Shown: piece after piece, positions 1 through 9,246 of the stretch
How the letters are laid out: every line of letters begins with the position of its first letter
Position numbering within the stretch: position 1 is the stretch's first letter
Source of the DNA: Alphaproteobacteria bacterium
GTDB lineage: Bacteria > Pseudomonadota > Alphaproteobacteria > TMED109
Direction of reading: 5' to 3'
Assembly: GCA_030828505.1 (NCBI GenBank)
Contig: JAURCJ010000006.1
Span: forward strand, 1 to 64,000
DNA length: 64,000 nt
The notes under the pieces: generated by a model
What the model was told of the DNA's origin: nothing
Seen by the model: the letters and a program-made list of their open reading frames with translations, nothing else
Database searches by the model: none
Position numbers and translations under genes: made by a program

Positions 1-4
1 ATGG

Positions 5-79
5 TGGTATCCCCTAGGAGAATCGAACTCCTCTTTCCAGGATGAAAACCTGGTGTCCTAACCGATAGACGAAGGGGAC
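5..79 (-). tRNA. tRNA-Glu (anticodon TTC)
   Basis: Reverse complement GTCCCCTTCGTCTATCGGTTAGGAC...CCAGGTTTTCATCCTGG...AGGGGATACCA folds as a cloverleaf; anticodon loop TTTTCAT gives TTC; 3' CCA encoded. Confidence 0.95.
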
Positions 80-216
80 ACATTAACTGATATATAAGTA
101 GTAATTAAAGTAGTCAATACTTTTTAACAAATTAAAAAAGTAAAACATTAATTCACATTACTAAACAAAGAATGTATTAATTAAAAATATAAATCTTTTG
201 CTTATGGGGATAAAAA

Positions 217-1404
217 ATGAATAATAAAAATATTATTTTAAAAATTATATTTATTACACTTATTACTGTATTAAGTTCATCAATATCATACTCTAAAGAT
301 ACTATTAGAATTGGTACATTACTTCCATACTCAGGAGTTTACACAGTTTTAGGAGAAGAAATTACAAATGCAATGTCTTTAGCATTTGATGAAATAGATA
401 ATTTTATCAATGGTAAAACAATAGAAATTATTAAGGGGGATACTGAAGTAAAACCAAACATAGCTTTGCAAAAAAGTAGAAAACTAATTTCTTCAGATAA
501 AGTAGATATTCTTGTAGGCCCAGTTTCGTCTTCTGTTGCTTTAGCGTTACGTGATATAGTTGTTCAGACTAAAACACCATTAATAATTCCTAATGCTGGT
601 GCAAATGTACTTACTGATGAAAAGTGCTCAAAATTTATAACAAGAATTTCATTTTCTAATTATCAAATAAATGCTCCAATGGGAGAATGGTTAGCAAATC
701 AAGGTATAAAAACGGCTTTTTTATTAGCTCCTAATTATGCTGCAGGAAAAGAAATGATGAGTGCCTTTAAGGAAAAATTTGTTGCAGCAGGAGGTTCTAT
801 ATTAGGAGAAGAATATACACCCTTTAGAAAAACTAAGGATTTTGGACCTTATTTAGCTAGAGTAAAAAATAGTGGAGCAGATGCTGTTTATGTTTTTTAT
901 GCAGGTGGAGAGGCTATTAACTTTATAAAACAAGCTCATTCATTCGGCCTATCTAAAGTAATGAAACTAACTGGAGCAGGATGGACTACTTCTCCATTAT
1001 TTCTCCCAGCACAGAAAGATGCAGCAATAGGTTTTATTGGAAGTTTAAATTATGTACCATCAATAAATACAGAAGCAAATAAGGCTTTTATAAATTCTTA
1101 TAAAAGCAAATATGGAAGAATTCCTTCTGAATTTGCCGTTCAAGGATATGATTCTGGCAAAGTTATAATTGAAGCTATAAAATCTTTATCTGGAGATATG
1201 AGTAATAAAGAAAATCTTGCCGAAGCAATAAGAACCGTTTCAATAAATGGGCCTCGGGGACCTTTAACTATTGATAAAAATACTAATAATGTAATACAAA
1301 ATATATATATATTTGAGGTAATAGCAGGAGAAAATGGACCAGAATTAAAAGTTCTAGATACAATAAAAGCTGTTCAAGCACCAGGTGACAAGTGTAATAT
1401 ATAG
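217..1404 (+). CDS. ABC transporter substrate-binding protein, branched-chain amino acid / aromatic acid type (LivK family)
   Basis: Signal peptide, periplasmic binding protein fold (RIGTLLPYSGVYTVLGEE..., ILVGPVSSSVALALRD); followed by LivHMGF-like genes. Confidence 0.9.
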   Translation: MNNKNIILKIIFITLITVLSSSISYSKDTIRIGTLLPYSGVYTVLGEEITNAMSLAFDEIDNFINGKTIEIIKGDTEVKPNIALQKSRKLISSDKVDILVGPVSSSVALALRDIVVQTKTPLIIPNAGANVLTDEKCSKFITRISFSNYQINAPMGEWLANQGIKTAFLLAPNYAAGKEMMSAFKEKFVAAGGSILGEEYTPFRKTKDFGPYLARVKNSGADAVYVFYAGGEAINFIKQAHSFGLSKVMKLTGAGWTTSPLFLPAQKDAAIGFIGSLNYVPSINTEANKAFINSYKSKYGRIPSEFAVQGYDSGKVIIEAIKSLSGDMSNKENLAEAIRTVSINGPRGPLTIDKNTNNVIQNIYIFEVIAGENGPELKVLDTIKAVQAPGDKCNI

Positions 1405-1414
1405 GTCTTTATTT

Positions 1415-2263
1415 ATGTTATTAATTCAATTTCTTAATGCATTACAATTCAGTATGACTTTATTTTTATTAGCTGTCGGCTTAACTATAATATTTGGATT
1501 AATGAAAATAGTTAATTTGGCTCATGGAAGTTTATATATGATAGGGGCATATGTTGGCTTATCAATATGGACTTATTTTGACTCTTTTTGGTTGGCTCTT
1601 ATTTTTTCTCCTCTAATAACTGCATTAGTAGGAGCATTTTTGTATTATATATTATTCAGGCATATACAAAATGCAGACCCTATGAAGCAAGTATTACTTA
1701 CATTTGGATTAATCTATATTGGCTTAGACTCAGTTAGACTTATATGGGGTACAATGAGTCATTCTATATCAGCCCCAGAATTACTTTCAAAATCAATAAT
1801 ATTGATTAATAACCCTTATCCCTCATATAGATTATTTGTAATTTTTATAGGAATTCTCGTATTAATTTGTTTATATTTTATTTTGGAAAAAACAGTTATT
1901 GGAGCTAAAGTAAGAGCATCTGTAGATGACCCTGAAGCAGCAAAACTTCTTAAAATTAACACTGATAAAATCTTATTCTATACATTTTCATTTGGATGTG
2001 GTTTAGCTGGATTAGCCGGTATAACTGTAGCTCCAATATTAGGTGTAGAGCCAGGAATGGATATGGAAGTTTTGGTTTTAACTTTAATTGTAGTTGTAGT
2101 TGGCGGACCTGGAAGTTTAAAAGGAGCTTTAGTAGGCGCATTATTAATAGGATTTGTTGATAGTTTTGGTAAGGTATACATCCCGCAATTAGCTCAAATA
2201 ATAATATATGCTGTTATGGCATTAACGCTTTTATTTAGACCTGATGGATTGTATAAAAGATAA
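1415..2263 (+). CDS. Branched-chain amino acid-type ABC transporter permease (LivH family); start moved from 1385 to the ATG at 1415
   Basis: GLTIIFGLMKIVNLAHGSLYMIGAY and C-terminal VVGGPGSLKGALVGALLIG typical of LivH. Confidence 0.88.
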   Translation: MLLIQFLNALQFSMTLFLLAVGLTIIFGLMKIVNLAHGSLYMIGAYVGLSIWTYFDSFWLALIFSPLITALVGAFLYYILFRHIQNADPMKQVLLTFGLIYIGLDSVRLIWGTMSHSISAPELLSKSIILINNPYPSYRLFVIFIGILVLICLYFILEKTVIGAKVRASVDDPEAAKLLKINTDKILFYTFSFGCGLAGLAGITVAPILGVEPGMDMEVLVLTLIVVVVGGPGSLKGALVGALLIGFVDSFGKVYIPQLAQIIIYAVMALTLLFRPDGLYKR

Positions 2264-3219
2264 TGAGAGCAGTTAATTATAATCCTAAATTAAGATTTCA
2301 AATAATGATAATATTAATTTTATTATCAATTATATTTAATATTTTTGGAGGATACTTCACTAGATTTTTTGTAGCAGAAATAATAATTTTATCTATTTTT
2401 GCTATAAGTCTAGATTTCATTGCCTCTAGAGGAGGAATGGTCTCCTTAGGCCATGCTATGTTCTTAGGAATTGGAGCTTATGCTACAGCTATACTTTCTA
2501 TTAATTATGGGATTCCCCCCTTCTATGCTACATTTTTTTCAATTCTTATTGGTCTATTTATTGCTCTATTAATAGGTTATTTTATTGTACTACTAGATGG
2601 AATATTTTTTATAATGGTAACCTTAGCTCTGGGTGAAATGTTTCATGCTTGGGTATTCACTTCCGAATTATTAGGAGGTTCAGATGGCATAACGGGTATA
2701 ATGAGACCAGATCTATCTTTTTTAAAAATAGATTTAAATACACCAATAATTTTTTCTTTTTATACAATATTCTGGCTTATAATAGTTTATAATTTAATTT
2801 CTAGAATTACTGATGCTCCTCTTGGAAGAAATTTAGATGCCATAAGACAGAATAGTGAAAGAGTATCTGCAATAGGCGGTTATAAAAAAACATATAAAGC
2901 AATAGCATTTAGTATTTCTGCTGGCATTGCGTCTTTAGCAGGATCTTTATATGTTCAATTAAATGGGTTTATTTCTCCTGAACTTACTCATTGGACAGTA
3001 TCAGGTGAAGGTTTAATAATGATTATAGTGGGAGGAATTGGATCAATTTCTGGTGCTATATTAGGAGCTTCTGTAGTTCATATTATTCAGCATGAATTAT
3101 CAAATATAATCAATTGGTGGATGTTAGTAATTGGTTTTGGCTTTATATTAGTAGTATTATTTATGAAAGATGGTCTTTGGGGATTAATTGAAAGCATCAA
3201 AAAGAAATTAGGATACTAA
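2263..3219 (+). CDS. Branched-chain amino acid-type ABC transporter permease (LivM family)
   Basis: SRGGMVSLGHAMFLGIGAYATA; IVGGIGSISGAILGA. Confidence 0.9.
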   Translation: MRAVNYNPKLRFQIMIILILLSIIFNIFGGYFTRFFVAEIIILSIFAISLDFIASRGGMVSLGHAMFLGIGAYATAILSINYGIPPFYATFFSILIGLFIALLIGYFIVLLDGIFFIMVTLALGEMFHAWVFTSELLGGSDGITGIMRPDLSFLKIDLNTPIIFSFYTIFWLIIVYNLISRITDAPLGRNLDAIRQNSERVSAIGGYKKTYKAIAFSISAGIASLAGSLYVQLNGFISPELTHWTVSGEGLIMIIVGGIGSISGAILGASVVHIIQHELSNIINWWMLVIGFGFILVVLFMKDGLWGLIESIKKKLGY

Positions 3220-3954
3220 ATGGCATTAAAATTAACTAATTTATATAAATCATTTGGTTCTATTCGTGTATTAGAAGATATTAATATAATATCAAATAAG
3301 AAAGAATGTATAGCAATTATTGGACCAAATGGTGCTGGAAAAAGTACTCTTTTTAAAGTAATTTCAGGAATAGTAAAACAAGATATTGGTAATGTAGAAT
3401 TTAATAATAAAAATATTAATGAGCTAAATGTTGAGAAAAGAGCAAGATTAGGAATATCTCAAAGCTTTCAAAAAAATTCTTTATTTTTAGAAATGACGGT
3501 TAAAGAAAGTCTTATGCTTGCATGTAGTCATAAATATAAAACATCATTTAATTTAATTAAGCCATTGATAAAAAACAATTTTATTTCCGATGATGCAATA
3601 ATGATAGCAAAAGATATAGGTCTTGAAAACTATCTAGATGTACAGTCAGAATTTTTATCTTATGGTTTACAAAGACAATTAGAACTTGGAATAGCTATAG
3701 CTTGTAATCCTAAACTACTCTTACTAGATGAACCTACAGCAGGTATGAGTCCAGCAGAAACCAAAGATATAATTACATTAATTAGAAAACTGTCTAAAGA
3801 TTATTCAATTATAATAGTAGAGCATGATATGGAGGTAATATATAACTTAGCTGATAAAATTTATGTTTTAGATAGAGGAAAATTAATATTTGAAGGTAGT
3901 CCTAATGCAGTAAAGAACTCTAAATTAGTTCAAAAAGTATACTTAGGGATATAA
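3220..3954 (+). CDS. ABC transporter ATP-binding protein (LivG family)
   Basis: Walker A GPNGAGKST, Walker B LLLLDEPTAGMSP. Confidence 0.9.
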   Translation: MALKLTNLYKSFGSIRVLEDINIISNKKECIAIIGPNGAGKSTLFKVISGIVKQDIGNVEFNNKNINELNVEKRARLGISQSFQKNSLFLEMTVKESLMLACSHKYKTSFNLIKPLIKNNFISDDAIMIAKDIGLENYLDVQSEFLSYGLQRQLELGIAIACNPKLLLLDEPTAGMSPAETKDIITLIRKLSKDYSIIIVEHDMEVIYNLADKIYVLDRGKLIFEGSPNAVKNSKLVQKVYLGI

Positions 3955-3959
3955 TATAT

Positions 3960-4661
3960 ATGTCTATTCTTAATATTAAAAATCTAAATACTTATTATGG
4001 TAAAAGTCATATTTTACAGGGTGTTAATTTTAATTTAGATAAACCTGGTTGTTTAGCTTTATTAGGAAGAAATGGCGCTGGAAAAACAACTACTTTACGT
4101 TCTATAGTTAATTTAACCAGACCTGATTCTGGAGAAATTAATTTTAATGATCTTAATCTCAAAGATTTATCTACCTATGAAATCGCAGAAAAAGGACTTA
4201 CTATGGTGCCTGAAAATAGGGGCATGTTTTCATCACTATCAGTATTAGAAAGTCTTAATATAATAAATAATAATTATAATAATAGTGAATGGAACATTGA
4301 AAGGGTATTAGAATCATTTCCACAATTAAAAACTAAACTTAAAAATAGTTCTACTAGTTTATCAGGTGGAGAACAACAAATGCTTGCTATAAGTAAAGCC
4401 CTTCTTACAAACCCTAAACTTATATTATTAGATGAACCTACTCAAGGTCTTGCACCAAATATTGTTTTAGAATTAATAGAAATACTGAGAAAAATACTTA
4501 GCGAACATATTTCACTTTTAATTGTTGAACAGAATGTAAATATGGCATTAGAAATAGCCACGGAAGTTTCTATTCTTGGAAAAGGTGAAACAAAATGGAA
4601 CGGTACAAAAAAAGATTTTAAGAAAAATATAGCCTATCACAAAGAATGGATAGGCATATAA
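3960..4661 (+). CDS. ABC transporter ATP-binding protein (LivF family)
   Basis: Walker A GRNGAGKTT, LSGGEQQ, LILLDEPTQGLAP. Confidence 0.9.
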   Translation: MSILNIKNLNTYYGKSHILQGVNFNLDKPGCLALLGRNGAGKTTTLRSIVNLTRPDSGEINFNDLNLKDLSTYEIAEKGLTMVPENRGMFSSLSVLESLNIINNNYNNSEWNIERVLESFPQLKTKLKNSSTSLSGGEQQMLAISKALLTNPKLILLDEPTQGLAPNIVLELIEILRKILSEHISLLIVEQNVNMALEIATEVSILGKGETKWNGTKKDFKKNIAYHKEWIGI

Positions 4662-6092
4662 TTAAGACTTTAAATTAACATAGTCAAAGCCTATATCCAT
4701 ATTGTTTATACCTCTACTAGGAGGGGCAATCCATCCTGCAGTTTTATTAACTTCAACAACCTGAACCATTAAACTATTTATAAATTGCTTATCTTCATCA
4801 GAAGGCAGCCAAGCTGCAATCTTAGATTCAAAATCACTTTTTTGTAAAATCTTCCCATCAGGATTTACATCAACACCAGCCCATATTCCAATATTTCTTC
4901 TAAACCTTGTAGAGGGTAATTTTAATTGTATATCATGGCCAGCTTTTTTAATTAATCTATTCCACCTTTTTAAGCCAACTTCACAATCAGTAACGTACGC
5001 TCTTCTAGTAATTTCATTCATAGCATTCCTCATTGGTATTGTCTGAGTTTCTATAGTATTTTCCAATGATAATCCTTCAAATGTAAATGTTGAATTTTTT
5101 TCTGAATGGTCTTCATATCTCATTTCATCAGGTCTACCCTTTAGCCCATTGGCAAATGCAGTCGCAGAATTAGACGAAATTTCAGAACCAAACAAATCTA
5201 AAGAGGAAGAAAACCAAAAATTTATATATCTTTGAATAGTTTGAAGATCGATTGCCCCTGCATTTCTTACTGCATCAATTGAATCAGTTTTTAATTCGTT
5301 CATTACTTCAAGTGTTCTTTGTATCATCCTAGTTATTCCAGTTTCTCCCACCTGCATATGATGAGCCTCTTCAGTAAGCATAAATTGACACGTTCTTGCA
5401 AGTGGATCAAAACTGCTCTCTGCCAGAGATTTTAACTGGTACTTACCATCTCTATCAGTAAAATATGTAAACATGAAAAAACTTACCCAGTCTGTGATAG
5501 GTTCATTAAATGTTCCAAGTATTCTAGGATTATCAACGTCACCAGAATTACGCTCAAGTAGAGCTTCTGCTTCTTCTCTACCGTCTCGTCCAAAATACGC
5601 ATGTAATAAGTAAACCATAGCCCATAAATGTCTACCTTCCTCAACATTAACTTGAAATAAGTTTCTTAAATCAAATAAGGATGGACATGTTTTACCTAAT
5701 TCTCTTTGCTGTTCAACTGAAGCAGGCTCCGTATCTCCTTGAGTAACAATAAGTCTTCTTAAAATTGATCTATAATCTCCAGGAACTTGTTGCCAAACAG
5801 GCTTTCCAATATTATCACCGAAATGTATTTTTCTATCCACTACTTTATCATTTAAAAATATGCCCCACCTATATTCAGGCATTTTAACTTTTCCATAAGT
5901 AGCCCAACCGTCAGCATCAACAGATGTAGCAGTCCTTAAGTAAACATCAGAAGCCTGAAAACCCTCTGGGCCCATCTCTGTCCACCAATTTTTAAATTTA
6001 GGTTGCCAATGTTCTAAAGCTCTTTGTAACGACAAGTCAGTACTAAGATTTACATTATTAGGAATTTTTTCTTGATAGTTTAAATTTGTCAT
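4662..6092 (-). CDS. boxB: Benzoyl-CoA 2,3-epoxidase oxygenase subunit BoxB
   Basis: Di-iron ExxH motifs (EEGRH, EEAHH); recognisable BoxB N-terminus (LQRALEHWQPKFKNWWTEMGPEGFQASDVYLRTA); adjacent to boxC and boxR. Confidence 0.93.
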   Translation of the reverse strand: MTNLNYQEKIPNNVNLSTDLSLQRALEHWQPKFKNWWTEMGPEGFQASDVYLRTATSVDADGWATYGKVKMPEYRWGIFLNDKVVDRKIHFGDNIGKPVWQQVPGDYRSILRRLIVTQGDTEPASVEQQRELGKTCPSLFDLRNLFQVNVEEGRHLWAMVYLLHAYFGRDGREEAEALLERNSGDVDNPRILGTFNEPITDWVSFFMFTYFTDRDGKYQLKSLAESSFDPLARTCQFMLTEEAHHMQVGETGITRMIQRTLEVMNELKTDSIDAVRNAGAIDLQTIQRYINFWFSSSLDLFGSEISSNSATAFANGLKGRPDEMRYEDHSEKNSTFTFEGLSLENTIETQTIPMRNAMNEITRRAYVTDCEVGLKRWNRLIKKAGHDIQLKLPSTRFRRNIGIWAGVDVNPDGKILQKSDFESKIAAWLPSDEDKQFINSLMVQVVEVNKTAGWIAPPSRGINNMDIGFDYVNLKS

Positions 6093-6095
6093 TGT

Positions 6096-7745
6096 TTATA
6101 CCCTTTTATTATCAAATTTAGCTCTAGAACCCGTTCCAAAAAGTTTTAAAGCTCCTTTTTCACTTACAGCATTAGGTCTATTGAAGATCCAATTTTGCCA
6201 AGCTGTTAATCTTCCAAAAATTTTAGTTTCACATGTCTCCTTACCAGGAAATCTTAAATTAGCCTCTAAACCCGTTAAAGCATCCGGTGAAAAACTCGTT
6301 CTTTCTTCAACACTAAGCCTAATTTCATCACTCCAATCTAAATCATCAGGAATGACTGTGATTAATTCCTCTTCAAAGGCACTTTCAGCATCCAAAGGCT
6401 TTCCAATAATATTACGTAATTTTTTTAATTTTAGTTCATCATTATTAAATCTAGTTGCAAGTCTAGACATTCCATTTACCATCTCCAATGAAGCAAAATT
6501 TATATCACTTAATGTTATAAAAGGACCTTTAAGATCATCAGGCGACATAGCGTTATTAAGCATATAAGTCCTATCTGCAGCAAATAATAATTCTGCTAAA
6601 AGTCCCGAAAAACAACTATTATTATCAATAATTGTAAATATAGATCTAGAGGATAGGTCTAATCTTGATAAAGTTCTTCTGAGTAAACCAATTATTTCAT
6701 TTATTAACCAGACATCTTTATTTTTTTCTATAATAGAAGTTACATTTAAAATATCATCAGTACTTCCTTCAGATGTCATAGTTAATACGCCCACCTCTAA
6801 CTCATTAGTTCTAAGTAGTAAAATTAAATCCTCTAATTCCCTGGCAAATTTTAATGGCCACCAATCACATCCTTTTTTGCCTATATCCTCAAGGTTCAAC
6901 ACATCATTAGAAGTAGGCCCAATTATATGAATATTAGCTATCCTATCTTCTCTATTTATCTTAGCATTTAAGCAATCATAATTAATGCCCTCATTAGTAA
7001 TATTTCTATTAAGTTTATTAAGTTTGATACCCTCTTTACCATCACGCAATTTGACTGTACTAGTAATTTTTTTAACTCTTTCATCAATAAGATCTGCAAA
7101 TTTTGAAGGAGGAGCAATATAATCAACTAATTTCCAATCAACTGCTTTTTTTCCTCTTATACCATCTGCATTCGTACAAAATATATCTGCAAGATCCTTC
7201 CTTACTTTTCTCTTATCAATTAATCGCGTTACACCGCCAGTTCCAGGAAGAACTCCTAAGAGAGGAACTTCAGGTAAACTAACTGTACTAGATCTATCAT
7301 CTATTAGTAAAATTTCATCACATGCTAAAGCAACTTCATACCCTCCTCCGGCACAAATACCATTTACTGCCGCTATAAATTTTAAAGAACCGGACTCACT
7401 AGAATCCTCAAAGCCATTGCGTGTCTCATTAGTAAACTTACAAAAATTTACCTTCCAAGTATGTTCTGATTGACCGAGCATATAAATATTAGCACCAGCA
7501 GAGAAGTTTTTTTCTTGGTTTGAAGTTATAACTACAACTTTCACCTGTGGATGTTCGAATCTAATTCTTTGTACTATATCATTTAATTCGATATCCACTC
7601 CTAAGTCATAAGAATTTAGCTTTAAATCATAACCAGGTTTTATCCCATCTTTTTCAGACACATCTAGAAATAAAGTAGCTTTATTTTCTTTAATATCCAC
7701 TTTCCAGTGCTTATAATTATTAGGGTCTCTGTCGAAAGTTATCAT
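6096..7745 (-). CDS. boxC: 2,3-epoxybenzoyl-CoA dihydrolase BoxC (crotonase family); start moved from 7772 to the ATG at 7745
   Basis: Enoyl-CoA hydratase core (NFSAGANIYMLGQ, AAVNGICAGGGYEVALACDEI); ATG at 7745 is preceded by GGAGG; the 7772 start would overlap a predicted operator. Confidence 0.92.
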   Translation of the reverse strand: MITFDRDPNNYKHWKVDIKENKATLFLDVSEKDGIKPGYDLKLNSYDLGVDIELNDIVQRIRFEHPQVKVVVITSNQEKNFSAGANIYMLGQSEHTWKVNFCKFTNETRNGFEDSSESGSLKFIAAVNGICAGGGYEVALACDEILLIDDRSSTVSLPEVPLLGVLPGTGGVTRLIDKRKVRKDLADIFCTNADGIRGKKAVDWKLVDYIAPPSKFADLIDERVKKITSTVKLRDGKEGIKLNKLNRNITNEGINYDCLNAKINREDRIANIHIIGPTSNDVLNLEDIGKKGCDWWPLKFARELEDLILLLRTNELEVGVLTMTSEGSTDDILNVTSIIEKNKDVWLINEIIGLLRRTLSRLDLSSRSIFTIIDNNSCFSGLLAELLFAADRTYMLNNAMSPDDLKGPFITLSDINFASLEMVNGMSRLATRFNNDELKLKKLRNIIGKPLDAESAFEEELITVIPDDLDWSDEIRLSVEERTSFSPDALTGLEANLRFPGKETCETKIFGRLTAWQNWIFNRPNAVSEKGALKLFGTGSRAKFDNKRV

Positions 7746-7767
7746 AGTATCCTCCAATATACATGTG

Positions 7768-7781
7768 TGCAATATAATGCA
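7768..7781. promoter_or_regulatory. Putative BoxR operator upstream of boxCB (TGCA-N6-TGCA)
   Basis: TGCAATATAATGCA, lying between the boxR stop and the boxC ATG; matches the half-site spacing reported for BzdR/BoxR operators. Confidence 0.65.
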
Positions 7782-7799
7782 CTATCTAAAAATATCAAA

Positions 7800-8693
7800 T
7801 CAAAATAATTTAGTCTTTAAATTTTTATATGAATCTTGTATTGACTTATTTTCTGTATCAATAATTAAATCTGCTTTAGAGTAAAGCGCTACTCTTTCAT
7901 TCAATATATTATTTAAATCATCCATAGCTCTAGGATTTGAGCTCATTGGTCTTGAGTCACCTTGACTTAATACTCTTTCCATATGTTCACTAGGACTTGC
8001 TTTGATCCAAATAGTAAAATAATTATTTAATACATAATTATAAGTTTTATCCTCAGAAACTATACTTCCTCCTGCAAGAAGTATTAACTTAGTATTATTT
8101 TCATTTAACGATTTAACTACATCGAATTCAAAACGTCTATACATACCTTGTCCACCTAATTCAATAATTTCATTTATATTCATTCCTCCTAGTTTTTCTA
8201 TTTCACTAGTAGCTTCAAATAAAGGATAAGTGTATTCTTTGTGTAATAAATTACCTAGAGTAGACTTTCCTGCGCCTCTCAACCCAATTAAGGCAATTTT
8301 ATTCTTATTTTTTTTAGAATTGTTTTCTTTATAAATGTTATCAATTAATTCAAAAACTTTATTTTTTTGTGTTGAATTAAAACTTTTAATCTTATTATTT
8401 ATTAAGTTGGTTTCGATAACATCTTTATCATTATAAAAAAATTCATATGAAGATAAGTTTAATGCATATGCAATATTAGCAATTATAGATACGGTTGGGT
8501 TACCCTTACCACTTTCTAATTGAGCTAAATACCTTAGAGAAATGCCTGATTTATTTGCTAAAACTTGACGAGTGATCCCCCTTTTTAGTCTATATTTTTT
8601 TACAAGTAAGCCAATATTAATTTCATTATTTCCATTTCTAGGGTTTGTTGAATCTAATATAATATTTTTCTTATATTCAGCTATATTATTCAT
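7800..8693 (-). CDS. boxR: BoxR/BzdR-type transcriptional regulator: XRE-type HTH fused to a shikimate kinase-like domain
   Basis: N-terminal HTH (LVKKYRLKRGITRQVLANKSGISLRYLAQLESGKGNPTVSI) and C-terminal P-loop kinase-like domain (IGLRGAGKSTLG). Confidence 0.93.
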   Translation of the reverse strand: MNNIAEYKKNIILDSTNPRNGNNEINIGLLVKKYRLKRGITRQVLANKSGISLRYLAQLESGKGNPTVSIIANIAYALNLSSYEFFYNDKDVIETNLINNKIKSFNSTQKNKVFELIDNIYKENNSKKNKNKIALIGLRGAGKSTLGNLLHKEYTYPLFEATSEIEKLGGMNINEIIELGGQGMYRRFEFDVVKSLNENNTKLILLAGGSIVSEDKTYNYVLNNYFTIWIKASPSEHMERVLSQGDSRPMSSNPRAMDDLNNILNERVALYSKADLIIDTENKSIQDSYKNLKTKLF

Positions 8694-8721
8694 TTACAAC
8701 TTTCAAAACTAATGATAAATA

Positions 8722-8745
8722 ATATATGCATTATAGTGCATATAT
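8722..8745. promoter_or_regulatory. Putative BoxR operator in the boxR/flavodoxin divergent region
   Basis: Perfect 9-bp inverted repeat ATATATGCA-TTATAG-TGCATATAT containing TGCA-N6-TGCA; right arm overlaps a candidate -10 TATAAT (8743-8748). Confidence 0.7.
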
Positions 8746-8781
8746 AATGTAAATGTAAACAATTTTAGTAAGGATTTTTTT

Positions 8782-9243
8782 ATGAACTCTGAAAAACTTT
8801 TAATTTTAGTAGCTACTATGACTGGAACAGCTCTTATGGCTGCTGAAGATATCGCAGAATATTGTAATGAAATTAATTTAGATACAGATATTATTGAAAT
8901 AGATAATTCAGATTTAGACATTTTAATTAAAGCAAAAAGTCCAGTTTTAATATGTTCCTCTACTTATGGTCAGGGAGATGTTCCTGACAGTGCTCAAGAT
9001 TTTTATAATAAATTAAAAGAACTATCACCTGATTTAAGTCATATTAATTATGCTTTATTTGGTTTAGGTGATATGACATATAGAGATACTTTTGCTTATG
9101 GAGGAAAAAAATTTTCTAATTTGTTAGATTCTCTTAATGCTACTAAAATTGGAGATGCATTTTATCATGATGCTTCAGATGGAAGTTTACCGGAAGAAGT
9201 CGCTGTAGAATGGTTTAAAAATAATATTAAAGAACAATTATAA
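8782..9243 (+). CDS. Flavodoxin-like protein (MioC/flavodoxin family)
   Basis: FMN-binding P-loop ATMTGTALMAAEDI; SSTYGQGDVPDSA; FGLGDMTYRDTFAYGGK. Confidence 0.85.
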   Translation: MNSEKLLILVATMTGTALMAAEDIAEYCNEINLDTDIIEIDNSDLDILIKAKSPVLICSSTYGQGDVPDSAQDFYNKLKELSPDLSHINYALFGLGDMTYRDTFAYGGKKFSNLLDSLNATKIGDAFYHDASDGSLPEEVAVEWFKNNIKEQL

Positions 9244-9246
9244 ATA

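Noticed and set aside
1956-2181. Antisense ORFs (61 and 67 aa) inside livH
   Set aside because: Low-complexity translations opposite a conserved gene; shadow ORFs.
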